A stretch of 64,000 nucleotides of DNA from Microtetraspora glauca (GTDB taxonomy: Bacteria; Actinomycetota; Actinomycetes; Streptomycetales; Streptomycetaceae). The position numbers and the translations under genes were made by a program. The notes under the pieces are model-generated. The model was given only the letters and a program-made list of their open reading frames with translations. It made no database searches and was not told where the DNA came from. This document shows positions 26,533 to 33,883 of this stretch, one piece after another (the stretch's first letter is position 1; every line of letters begins with the position of its first letter). The DNA is taken from the NCBI GenBank assembly GCA_000721275.1, contig JOFO01000004.1, forward strand, positions 1 through 64,000, read 5' to 3'.

Positions 26533-27609
26533 ATGACGGTGGACGGTCTCGTGGACAGGACGCGGACGGCGGTGCGGATCGCCGTGCTCGCCCTCCTCTG
26601 GGGATCGACGTTCCTCTGGATCGAGGTGGCCCTGGAGGCCCTGGCCCCGGTGCAGGTGACGTTCGCCCGGTGCCTGCTCGGGGCCGCGACCCTGCTGGCC
26701 GTCTGCCTCGGCTCCGGTCGGCGGCTGCCCCGGGGCCGGACGGTGTGGGGCGGGATCGTCGTCGCCGCGTTCTTCTGCAACGCCCTGCCGTTCGCCCTGT
26801 TCAGCTTCGGCCAGCAGAGCATCGACTCCGGCATCGCGGGAGTCCTCAACGCGACCACCCCCCTGTGGTCCCTGCTGATCGGCGTGGCCGCCGGAGCCGA
26901 GCGCCGCCGCCTGCGTCCGTCCCGCGTCTCGGGGCTCCTGCTCGGCTTCGCCGGAGTCGTCCTGATCTCGGCGCCGTGGCAGGCGACCGGGGCGGGCGAG
27001 GCGGGCGGGTCGGGCGGGGCGGGTACGGGGGCCGGGGCGGCCGGCTGGGGTGCCCTCGCCGTCGTCGGCGCGGCGGCGAGCTACGCCGTCGGCTTCCTCG
27101 TCATGGGCCGGCTGGCCGGCCGGGGGATCCCGACCCTCTCCCTCTCCTCGGCCCAACTCCTCGCAGCCACCGTCCTCACCGCCCCCACCCTGGCCGCCGG
27201 CGGCCTGACCCCCGTCGACCTCTCCCCGCGGCAGCTGGTCGCCGTCGTCGTCCTGGGAGTCGTCGCCACCGGCGTCACCTTCCACCTCACCTACCGGAAC
27301 ATCGCCGCCGAAGGCGCCACCAGCACGGCCACCGTCGGCTACCTGCTCCCGGTGGTCTCGGTGGCGCTGGGAGTCGTCGTGCTCCACGAGGATTTCAGCC
27401 TCCGCACCGGCCTCGGCATGGCCGTCGTCCTCGCCGGAGTGGGCCTGACCCGGCGGGCACCCCGTCCCCCGGCACCGGACGCCGACCACCGCCCGGACCC
27501 GCCCCACCCCCGGGCACACCACCCCCGGGCACACCACCCGCGGGCACACCACTCGCGGCCCACCCCCACCACTCCCAACACCGCCCCCGCCCGAACGGAA
27601 GACCGATGA
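26533..27609 (+). CDS. EamA-family (DMT) exporter
   Basis: 358 residues from ATG 26533 (GAGGGGAG just upstream). Ten membrane helices come in two five-helix halves: ALLWGSTFLWIEVALEALAP opens the first EamA repeat, and ALAVVGAAASYAVGFLVMGR the second. ATPLWS-type and FHLTYRNIAAEGATSTATVG motifs are characteristic of RhaT/YdcZ-like amino-acid and metabolite exporters. A Gly/Ala-rich loop lies between the halves. A long hydrophilic C-terminal tail of about 50 residues contains three PRAHH repeats. The ATGA overlap with the PhzF gene couples the two, and the divergent LysR gene probably controls both. Confidence 0.9.
   Translation: MTVDGLVDRTRTAVRIAVLALLWGSTFLWIEVALEALAPVQVTFARCLLGAATLLAVCLGSGRRLPRGRTVWGGIVVAAFFCNALPFALFSFGQQSIDSGIAGVLNATTPLWSLLIGVAAGAERRRLRPSRVSGLLLGFAGVVLISAPWQATGAGEAGGSGGAGTGAGAAGWGALAVVGAAASYAVGFLVMGRLAGRGIPTLSLSSAQLLAATVLTAPTLAAGGLTPVDLSPRQLVAVVVLGVVATGVTFHLTYRNIAAEGATSTATVGYLLPVVSVALGVVVLHEDFSLRTGLGMAVVLAGVGLTRRAPRPPAPDADHRPDPPHPRAHHPRAHHPRAHHSRPTPTTPNTAPARTEDR
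27511..27555 (+). repeat. Three 15-bp tandem repeats at the 3' end of the EamA gene
   Basis: CGGGCACACCACCCC and two near copies lie end to end at 27511-27525, 27526-27540 and 27541-27555, coding the RAHHP repeats of the exporter's cytoplasmic tail. The unit is a multiple of three, so copy number can vary without a frameshift. Confidence 0.85.
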
Positions 27610-28505
27610 GCATCCTCTACCAGCTCGACGCCTTCACCCCCACCCCCTTCCGGGGCAACCCGGCCGGCGTCGTGCTCGCGGCCGACCACCTCACCGACGC
27701 CCAGATGCTCGCCGTCGCCCACGAACTCCACCACTCCGAGACGGCCTTCGTCCTGCGCGCCGACGGACCCGACCACGACGTGCGCGTACGGTTCTTCACC
27801 CCCACCACCGAGGTGCCCACGTGCGGACACGCCACCGTCGCCGCCCACGCCGCCCGCGCCCTCGAATACGGGCTGCCCTCCGGCCCGCTGGTGCAGAAGA
27901 CGGGCACGGGCCTGCGGCAGCGCGTCCACGTCGACCGCGACGGCGACCGCGTACGGATCCGCATGCACCAGGGAACGGCCGCGTTCGGCCCCGAACTCGA
28001 CGATCCCCAGGTCGGACGGCTGCTGCGCGCGCTGGGCGCCGCGCCCGGGGACGTCGCCGGGGACGGGCCGGTCCAGGTCGTCTCCACCGGCCACGCCAAG
28101 GTCCTGCTCGCCCTCCGCGACCGCGCCGCCGTGGACGCCCTGCGGCCGGATCCCGCCGCGCTGACGTCCCTCAGCCACGCCGTCGGCGCCAACGGCTTCT
28201 TCGTCTTCACCCGGGCCACCGGAGACGCCCGCCTGCTCACCTGGTCCCGGATGTTCGCCCCCGCGATCGGCATCCCCGAGGACCCGGTGACCGGCAACGG
28301 CCACGGCCCGCTCGGCGCGTACCTCCTCCGATACGGCATCGTGCCCGCGCCGGACGGCCGCCTGTCCTTCACCGGACGGCAGGGAGCCGCCATGGGCCGC
28401 CCCGGGGAAGTCGACGTCGACGTCACCACCACGGCCGACGGCCACCTGGACGTCTCGGTCAGCGGCACCGCGGCGACGGTCTTCCGCACGGAACTCCCGA
28501 TCTGA
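27606..28505 (+). CDS. PhzF-family isomerase/epimerase
   Basis: 299 residues. ATG 27606 overlaps the exporter's stop (ATGA). The protein begins ILYQLDAFTPTPFRGNPAGV, the PhzF signature. The catalytic acid is the Glu in HELHHSETAFVLR (the position of Glu45 in PhzF), and the fold's second conserved site appears as VPTCGHATVAAHA. EDPVTGNGHGPLGAYL near the C-terminus is the matching loop of the second half. PhzF proteins catalyse proton shifts in hydrophobic amino-acid-like acids; most homologues outside phenazine clusters have no known substrate, and no phenazine genes are present. Coupled to the exporter, it may alter a compound that the exporter removes. Confidence 0.92.
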   Translation: MSILYQLDAFTPTPFRGNPAGVVLAADHLTDAQMLAVAHELHHSETAFVLRADGPDHDVRVRFFTPTTEVPTCGHATVAAHAARALEYGLPSGPLVQKTGTGLRQRVHVDRDGDRVRIRMHQGTAAFGPELDDPQVGRLLRALGAAPGDVAGDGPVQVVSTGHAKVLLALRDRAAVDALRPDPAALTSLSHAVGANGFFVFTRATGDARLLTWSRMFAPAIGIPEDPVTGNGHGPLGAYLLRYGIVPAPDGRLSFTGRQGAAMGRPGEVDVDVTTTADGHLDVSVSGTAATVFRTELPI

Positions 28506-28524
28506 ACCCGATCTGAGACGTGCT

Positions 28525-28797
28525 CTAGCGCACGGTCCGCAGCCAGGTGATGCGGGTGACGGTCACCGCGTCCGGGTCGCCGGTGAACCACTCGACCAGC
28601 ACCGGGTGGCCGGGGACGTCCAGGTCGTACACGTCGCCCCACTGGTCCGTCGCGCTCGCCCCCGGCGGCACGGTGCCGCGCTCATGCGCCTCCGCGACGG
28701 CGGTCAGGGTCCGCACCGTCGCCGCGAACGCCTCGGGCGCCTGGGCGGACATGGCCGAGAGGACCGCGGCGGCCTGATCGGTCAACCCGTGGCTCAC
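28525..28797 (-). CDS. Small protein, possible RelE-like partner of the upstream gene
   Basis: 90 residues from GTG 28797, overlapping the upstream stop (GTGA). The N-terminal half is helical (LTDQAAAVLSAMSAQAPEAF, AATVRTLTAVAEAHE) and the C-terminal half is three to four strands ending PVLVEWFTGDPDAVTVTRIT with WLRTVR. A helix-helix-beta-sheet order with a basic last strand is like RelE/ParE-type toxins, but the usual catalytic residues are not clearly present, so this is a guess from overall form. The tight coupling to a small helical protein in front of it is the layout of a toxin-antitoxin operon. Confidence 0.55.
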   Translation of the reverse strand: MSHGLTDQAAAVLSAMSAQAPEAFAATVRTLTAVAEAHERGTVPPGASATDQWGDVYDLDVPGHPVLVEWFTGDPDAVTVTRITWLRTVR

Positions 28798-29078
28798 CGG
28801 GCCCCGCTGAGCGAGGCGAGGAGCGCCGCGAGCGGACGCACCCCGTCGCGCCCGCCGGTCCGCAGCGCCGCCGCCCGCGCCCGGTCCGCGTCCGTACGCC
28901 GCGAGTCGGCGACGGCCCGCAGCCGCCACCGGTCCATCACCGCCACCTGCTCGTCCCCGGCCTGGGCCGCGTGCAGTTCCTCCAGGAACGCGCCCTTGCG
29001 ACCCGGCGCGAGCGCGGCCAGGATCGCGTCGGCGGTCCGGGGGATGCCGGGCTCGGCAGGGCGGGGCACCACACCCAT
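28794..29078 (-). CDS. Small helical protein (DUF6247-like), possible antitoxin
   Basis: 94 residues from ATG 29078, with GGAAGGAGGG at an ideal distance. The core IPRTADAILAALAPGRKGAF, LEELHAAQAGDEQVAVMDRW then RLRAVADSR resembles the short helical DUF6247-type proteins often found ahead of small toxin-like genes in Streptomyces. No HTH is obvious. The C-terminal 35 residues are basic and Ala/Arg-rich. Stop TGA 28794 overlaps the next gene's GTG. I infer an antitoxin-like role from size, order and coupling; the sequence alone does not prove it. Confidence 0.6.
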   Translation of the reverse strand: MGVVPRPAEPGIPRTADAILAALAPGRKGAFLEELHAAQAGDEQVAVMDRWRLRAVADSRRTDADRARAAALRTGGRDGVRPLAALLASLSGAR

Positions 29079-29182
29079 CGCGGCCCTCCTTCCGTGAGAA
29101 CGAGGCCTTCTGACGAGACGTCCGTTCCCACGGTAGACCAGCACCCGCCGCCGCCGGGCGAGGACCGCGAGCCCGCCGGGCG

Positions 29183-29377
29183 CTAGTTCTCGCCGAGCGG
29201 ATAGTCGGGCGCCGAGGCCACCGCACCCGCGCCGTCCGCCGGCGTGAAGTCCTGCCGTTCGACCACCAGGGCCGCCACCGCAGGCCCCGAACCCTCCACG
29301 GCGACCGCCTGCCCGCCCCCGCCGACCCCCGCCACGACGACCGCACCCGCGACCAGCCACCCGTACCCACGCCTCAT
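29183..29377 (-). CDS. Small secreted peptide
   Basis: 64 residues from ATG 29377, with GGAGGGTTGTC directly upstream. MRRGYGWLVAGAVVVAGVGG is a Sec-type signal with a likely cleavage after GGQAVA. The mature peptide would be about 36 residues, acidic, without cysteines: SGPAVAALVVERQDFTP and ADGAGAVASAPDYPLGEN. The family is unrecognised. It lies alone between the small coupled pair and the CoA-transferase genes. It could be a short extracellular signal or structural peptide; nothing shows processing beyond the signal peptide. Confidence 0.6.
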   Translation of the reverse strand: MRRGYGWLVAGAVVVAGVGGGGQAVAVEGSGPAVAALVVERQDFTPADGAGAVASAPDYPLGEN

Positions 29378-29554
29378 GACAACCCTCCACCGCACCGCGT
29401 CCGTACGCCGAGCGTGCCACGCACCCGCCCCCGCCACCAGATAGTCCGTCAGGCCGCCGCCCCTGACCGTCGTCCCCTGGCCGCGGCTGTCGGACGCCGA
29501 CTACGCCGCGTGCGACGCCTGGCTGCGCCGAGAGGCGTGAACGGGGCGCGACGG

Positions 29555-30214
29555 TCACGCCGCGCGGGGCCGGGACAGGGTGGGCGGGACGTGGAGGTCG
29601 GCCGCCGTGGCGGTGCGGACCTCGTCGACGGTGACCCCCGGGGCGAGTTCGGCGAGGGCGAAGCCGGCCGGGGTGACGTCGAGGACGGCGAGGTCGGTGA
29701 TGACCCGGTGCACCACGGCCCGGCCGGTGAGGGGGAGGGTGCAGGTCTCGACGAGCTTGGGCGTGCCGTCCTTGGCGGTGTGCTCCATGAGGACGATGAC
29801 CCGGCCGGCGCCGTGCACGAGGTCCATCGCGCCGCCCATGCCCTTCACCATCTTGCCGGGGATCATCCAGTTGGCGAGGTCGCCGGCGGCGGAGACCTGC
29901 ATCGCGCCGAGGACCGCCGCGTCGATGTGACCGCCCCGGATCATCCCGAAGGACAGCGCCGAGTCGAAGAAGGAGGCGCCGGGGAGCGTGGTGACGGTCT
30001 CCTTCCCCGCGTTGATGAGGTCGGGGTCCAGGTCGTCCTCGGTGGGGTACGGGCCGACGCCGAGGATGCCGTTCTCGGACTGGAGGACGACCTCGATGCC
30101 GGGCGGCAGGTGGTTGGGGACGAGCGTGGGGAGGCCGATGCCGAGGTTGACGTAGCTGCCGTCGGTGAGTTCGCGGGCGGCGCGGGCGGCCATCTGGTCG
30201 CGGGTGAGGGCCAT
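29555..30214 (-). CDS. scoB: 3-oxoacid CoA-transferase, subunit B
   Basis: 219 residues. The active-site glutamate is in [14 protein letters not shown] (the SENG motif of the B/beta subunit), preceded by [40 protein letters not shown] and [12 protein letters not shown] with [15 protein letters not shown] are family landmarks. With the A subunit it moves CoA from succinyl-CoA to acetoacetate or a related 3-oxo acid. ATG 30214 overlaps the A-subunit stop by one codon position (ATGA), so the two are coupled and made in equal amounts. The 3-hydroxybutyrate dehydrogenase 3 kb away supports acetoacetate over 3-oxoadipate as the substrate. Confidence 0.93.
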   Translation of the reverse strand: MALTRDQMAARAARELTDGSYVNLGIGLPTLVPNHLPPGIEVVLQSENGILGVGPYPTEDDLDPDLINAGKETVTTLPGASFFDSALSFGMIRGGHIDAAVLGAMQVSAAGDLANWMIPGKMVKGMGGAMDLVHGAGRVIVLMEHTAKDGTPKLVETCTLPLTGRAVVHRVITDLAVLDVTPAGFALAELAPGVTVDEVRTATAADLHVPPTLSRPRAA

Positions 30215-30990
30215 CAGGCGGCTTCTTCCTGTCGGACGGTACGGCGTTCGATGCGGCGTTCGGCGGCGGGGTCGCCGGGCGTGACCCGGACGACCCGCTG
30301 GACGAAGACGCCCGGGAGGTGGATCTCGTCGGGGTCGAGCTCGCCCGGCTCGACGAGGTGGTCGACCTCCGCGACGGTGATCCGCCCGGCCATCGCGGCC
30401 AGCGGGTTGAAGTTCCGGGCGGAGGACCGGAAGACGAGGTTGCCGTGCCGGTCGCCGAGGGTGGCCCGGACGAGCGCGAAGTCCGTCGTGATGGCCTCCT
30501 CCAGCAGGTACGGGCGTCCGCCGAACTCGCGCGTCTCCTTCGGCGGCGACGCGACGGCGACCGCGCCGCCGGGGCCGTACCGCCACGGCAGTCCGCCCTC
30601 GCCGACCTGCGTACCGGTGCCCGCCGGGGTGTAGAAGGCGGGGATGCCCGCGCCGCCGGCCCGCAGCCGCTCCGCGAGCGTGCCCTGCGGGACGAGTTCG
30701 ACCTCCAGCTCCCCGCTGAGGTACTGGCGGGCGAACTCCTTGTTCTCGCCGACGTACGAGCTCGTCATCCGCGCGATCTGACCCGCCGCGAGCAGCAGCC
30801 CGAGCCCCCAGTCGTCGACCCCGCAGTTGTTGGAGACGACCCGCAGGCCGTCCGTGCCGCGCTGCCACAGCGCGTCGATCAGCGTGCCGGGTATCCCGCA
30901 CAGCCCGAAGCCGCCCACCGCGAGCGAGGCGCCGGCCGGGATGTCGGCCACCGCCTCCGCCGCGCTCGCGACCGTTTTGTCCAGACCCAT
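30214..30990 (-). CDS. scoA: 3-oxoacid CoA-transferase, subunit A
   Basis: 258 residues. [20 protein letters not shown] is the conserved CoA-binding N-terminal motif. [40 protein letters not shown] and [19 protein letters not shown] are typical of the SCOT/PcaI alpha subunit. ATG 30990 has GAAAGGGCTCCC upstream. Forms a heterodimer or tetramer with the B subunit in the cytoplasm. It is divergent from the secreted hydrolase gene at 31349; the intergenic region contains an inverted repeat (31035-31080) that could be the shared operator. Confidence 0.93.
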   Translation of the reverse strand: MGLDKTVASAAEAVADIPAGASLAVGGFGLCGIPGTLIDALWQRGTDGLRVVSNNCGVDDWGLGLLLAAGQIARMTSSYVGENKEFARQYLSGELEVELVPQGTLAERLRAGGAGIPAFYTPAGTGTQVGEGGLPWRYGPGGAVAVASPPKETREFGGRPYLLEEAITTDFALVRATLGDRHGNLVFRSSARNFNPLAAMAGRITVAEVDHLVEPGELDPDEIHLPGVFVQRVVRVTPGDPAAERRIERRTVRQEEAA

Positions 30991-31348
30991 GGGAGCCCTT
31001 TCCTCAGACAGCCGGATGACCGCGCAGGTCAGAGCCGGTGGCCGATACGACCATGGGCAGCGAGACTAGGCAGCCACCGGAGGACGCGACCATGGCTGCC
31101 GCCGCCATACCGACCCCGGTGGAGATGGTGCCGACCACCGCCTCCCTGCGCCGGGCGGCCCCGGACCGGCACCTCCGGCTCCCGGCTGCCGCGAGCGGGC
31201 CGGCGCGTACGCACCGGCGGGCAGCAGGTGGTGCCGTACGCCATCGCCCTGCACGGAAGAGTGGGCGACACGCCCATGGGTCGGGCCGAAAGGGCGGCAT
31301 AGCCTCTCGCGCGTCCCGCCTCGCGACCGACCCCCTGGAGGACCGCCC
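30991..31348. other. Divergent intergenic region between scoA and the hydrolase
   Basis: 358 bases with no convincing gene. CCGGTGGC (31035-31042) and GCCACCGG (31073-31080) form an exact 8-bp inverted repeat with a 30-base spacer, about 45 bases upstream of scoA; it could be a regulator site or loop anchor. The rest, 31081-31348, is GC-rich; short frames exist but show no recognisable protein. Confidence 0.5.
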
Positions 31349-32857
31349 GTGCGTCCCACCCCCGGCTCCCCGCCGGCCACCCCGCCCCACGCCGCGTCCG
31401 ACACCCCGCCCGACACCGCGCGCCGGGCGGCGCGCCCCGCCGGCGCGGCCCGTACCCTTCTCGCCGCCCTCGCCCTGACCGCCCTCACGGTCACGGCCGT
31501 ACCGACCGCCGCCGCCACCCCCGTCACCACGCCCGCCACCGCCGGTGCCCCCGCCGCCGGCCACTGCGCGCGCATGGACCAGCTCCGCGTGCCGGGCGCC
31601 GAGCACCAGCGGGCCGCCTGCCTCGGCGAGCTGACCACGGCCGGCACCGTCGCCTCGGGCCACACCGACCCGGCCGACTGGGCGGGGCTCACGCCCAAGG
31701 ACCTGGCCGTCCCCAGCGGCGTCCCCGGCATCCAGATCGACGGCTACTTCCCCGACACCTCCACCACCAACACCAACCATGGCTGGAACCACGACGCCCA
31801 GTTCGTGCTCCGCCTGCCCGACCGCTGGAACGGCGGCCTCGTCGTCGCCGGCACCCCCGGCAACCGCGAGCAGTACGCCAACGACCGGGCGATCGCCGAC
31901 TGGGTGCTGGCCCGCGGCTACGCGTACGCCGCCACCGACAAGGGCAACACCGGCCTCGGCTTCCACCGCGACGGGAAGGCGCCCGGCGACGCGATCGCCG
32001 AATGGAACGAACGGGTCACCCAGCTCACCCGCGCCGCCCGCGCCACGATCGCCCAGCGCTACCACCGGCCCCCCGCCCGCACCCTCGCCACCGGCATCTC
32101 CAACGGCGGCTACCTGGTCCGCTGGCAGCTGGAGAACCACCCCGAGCTGTACGACGGCGGCGTCGACTGGGAGGGCACCCTCTGGAAGGCCGACGGCCCC
32201 CACCTGATGGAGTTCCTGCCGAAGGCCCTCCGCGCCTACCCCGTGTACGCGGCGGGCGGCGCCGGCGCCGAGGAGGCGCGGCGGCAGATGCACGCCGCGG
32301 GGTTCCCGGCCGGATCGGAGTTCCTGTGGCCGTACCACCACCAGGTCTACTGGGACCTCACGCAGCGCGTCTACCGCGAGGAGCTGGACCCCGGCTTCGA
32401 CGGCGCGACCGAGGCCGGCACCCCGTTCTGCGCCCCCGGCACGCCCGCCTGCGACACCGACTACGACTACGCGAGCCGGCCCGCCGAGGTCCGGCAGGCC
32501 GTGGAGAAGATCGCGCTGACGGGCCGGATCGGCAAGCCCCTCATCACTCTGCACGGCACCCTGGACGTCCTGCTCCCGATCGGCGAGGACTCCGACGTGT
32601 ACGCCCGGATGGTGCGCGATGCCGGCCGCGGCGCGCTGCACCGCTACTACCGCATCGAGGGCGGCACCCACACCGACTCCCTCGTCGACGCCTTCCCCGG
32701 CCGGCTCCGGCCGCTCGTCCCCTGCCACCGCAGTGGCTTCACCGCCCTGGAGCGCTGGCTGGCCACCGGCAGCCGCCCGCCCGCCTCCCGGACCGTTCCC
32801 CTGCCCGCCGACGCGGACCCGGCCGCGCTCCTGGACCGCTGCTCCCTCGGCCGCTAG
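31349..32857 (+). CDS. Secreted alpha/beta-hydrolase, probable 3-hydroxybutyrate oligomer hydrolase (or tannase/feruloyl-esterase relative)
   Basis: 502 residues. An N-terminal Pro/Ala region is followed by a signal segment AARTLLAALALTALTVTAVP. The nucleophile elbow is GISNGG with Ser251. A likely acid is the Asp in LHGTLDVLLPI and the His is in RIEGGTHTDSLVDAFP, giving a complete Ser-Asp-His triad. GGYLVRWQLENHPELYDGGV and the cysteine pair in PFCAPGTPACDT suggest an extracellular disulphide enzyme. Large esterases of this shape include 3-hydroxybutyrate oligomer hydrolases and tannase/feruloyl esterases. The genes beside it encode 3-hydroxybutyrate dehydrogenase and acetoacetate CoA-transferase, so I prefer the first. 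GTG 31349 is in frame; a later start within the Pro/Ala region is possible. Confidence 0.8.
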   Translation: MRPTPGSPPATPPHAASDTPPDTARRAARPAGAARTLLAALALTALTVTAVPTAAATPVTTPATAGAPAAGHCARMDQLRVPGAEHQRAACLGELTTAGTVASGHTDPADWAGLTPKDLAVPSGVPGIQIDGYFPDTSTTNTNHGWNHDAQFVLRLPDRWNGGLVVAGTPGNREQYANDRAIADWVLARGYAYAATDKGNTGLGFHRDGKAPGDAIAEWNERVTQLTRAARATIAQRYHRPPARTLATGISNGGYLVRWQLENHPELYDGGVDWEGTLWKADGPHLMEFLPKALRAYPVYAAGGAGAEEARRQMHAAGFPAGSEFLWPYHHQVYWDLTQRVYREELDPGFDGATEAGTPFCAPGTPACDTDYDYASRPAEVRQAVEKIALTGRIGKPLITLHGTLDVLLPIGEDSDVYARMVRDAGRGALHRYYRIEGGTHTDSLVDAFPGRLRPLVPCHRSGFTALERWLATGSRPPASRTVPLPADADPAALLDRCSLGR

Positions 32858-32888
32858 ACGCCACGGGTGGTGACGGCCACCATGGAGT

Positions 32889-32907
32889 GCCGCCACTTTA
32901 TGGCGGC
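32889..32907 (+). terminator. Hairpin between the hydrolase and 3-hydroxybutyrate dehydrogenase genes
   Basis: GCCGCCA (32889-32895) pairs exactly with TGGCGGC (32901-32907) around CTTTA, 32 bases after the hydrolase stop. Weak to moderate terminator or operator. Flanking ACCCATGG/CCATGG repeats make the whole 32868-32920 stretch dyad-rich. Confidence 0.45.
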
Positions 32908-32952
32908 GTCACCCATGGGAGGGCCTCCGGGCGCTCCCTACTGTTTGCGGCC

Positions 32953-33750
32953 ATGACGAACACTTCTCCCACCCCGACCCCCACCCCTCCGCCGGCCACC
33001 GAGGCGACCGACCTCTCCGGGCGCACCGCGCTGGTGACCGGCGGCGGCAGCGGCATCGGCCGGGCGTGCGCGCTGGCGCTGGCGCGGGCGGGGGCCACCG
33101 TGCACGTCGTGGACCGGGACGGCCCCGCCGCCGAGGCGGTCGCGGAGGCCGCCGGGGGAGTGGCGCACGAGGCCGACCTCGCGGACCCGGCCGCGATCGA
33201 CCGCCTCCCGGCCGGCGCCGACATCCTCGTCAACAACGCCGGACTCCAGCACGTCGCCCCCCTCACCGAGTTCCCGCCGGAGCGCTTCGAACTCATCCAG
33301 AAGGTGATGGTCACGGCCCCGTTCCTGCTGATGCGGCGGACCCTGCCGCACATGTACGGGCAGGGCTGGGGCCGCGTCGTGAACATCTCCAGCGTCCACG
33401 GCCTGCGGGCCAGCGCCTTCAAGTCCGCGTACGTCGCCGCCAAGCACGCCCTGGAAGGGCTCAGCAAGGTCGCCGCCATCGAGGGCGCCCCGCACGGCGT
33501 CACCAGCAACTGCGTGAACCCGGGCTACGTGCGGACCCCGCTCGTCGAGGGCCAGGTCCGCGACCAGGCCGCCGCCCACGGCATCAGCGAGGACGACGTC
33601 CTGACGGACGTGCTGCTGGCCCGCTCCCCGGTGAAGCGCCTGCTGGAGGCGGAGGAGGTCGCCGCCGCGGTCCTGTGGCTCTGCGGCCCCCACTCCGGCT
33701 ACCTCACCGGCACCTCCCTCCCCCTGGACGGAGGCTGGACGGCGGGCTGA
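32953..33750 (+). CDS. bdhA: 3-hydroxybutyrate dehydrogenase (SDR family)
   Basis: 265 residues. TALVTGGGSGIGRACALALA is the NAD(P)-binding GxxxGxG, DILVNNAGLQHVAPLTEFPP contains NNAG plus the QHV segment typical of D-3-hydroxybutyrate dehydrogenases. The catalytic Ser-Tyr-Lys are in NISSVHGL and SAYVAAKHALEGL. GAPHGVTSNCVNPGYVRTPL and VEGQVRDQAAAHGISEDDVL also match this subgroup. It should oxidise (R)-3-hydroxybutyrate to acetoacetate with NAD+. The ATG is only eight bases after a TACTGT that could be a -10 box, so the message may be leaderless. It follows the secreted hydrolase on the same strand and supplies the substrate for scoAB. Confidence 0.88.
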   Translation: MTNTSPTPTPTPPPATEATDLSGRTALVTGGGSGIGRACALALARAGATVHVVDRDGPAAEAVAEAAGGVAHEADLADPAAIDRLPAGADILVNNAGLQHVAPLTEFPPERFELIQKVMVTAPFLLMRRTLPHMYGQGWGRVVNISSVHGLRASAFKSAYVAAKHALEGLSKVAAIEGAPHGVTSNCVNPGYVRTPLVEGQVRDQAAAHGISEDDVLTDVLLARSPVKRLLEAEEVAAAVLWLCGPHSGYLTGTSLPLDGGWTAG

Positions 33751-33883
33751 CCCGCCGCGGGGGAGGGGCGGGCGGCTGACCCGCCGCGGGCGAAGGGGCG
33801 GTGGGGAGGGCAGGGCGGCACCGTACCCGCCGCGGGCGAAGGGCGGTGGGGAGGGGCGGGCGGCACCGTACCCGCTGGTCGTC
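33742..33883. repeat. Degenerate tandem repeats, roughly 44-bp unit
   Basis: Between the dehydrogenase stop and the VanZ-fusion stop, the block (G)GCGGCTGACCCGCCGCGGG then GAAGGGGCGGTGGGGAGGG recurs three to four times with small changes (GACCCGCCGCGGG, TACCCGCCGCGGG and TACCCGCTGG variants). It fills the space between convergent genes. Each unit can form a CCCGCCGCGGG-type fold, so it may also act in termination. Confidence 0.7.

Noticed and set aside
29443..29540. Short plus-strand frame reading PLTVVPWPRLSDADYAACDA then WLRREA
   Set aside because: It looks like the tail of a lost protein, but there is no start codon, a stop lies directly upstream, and I cannot match it to a family. Too little to call.
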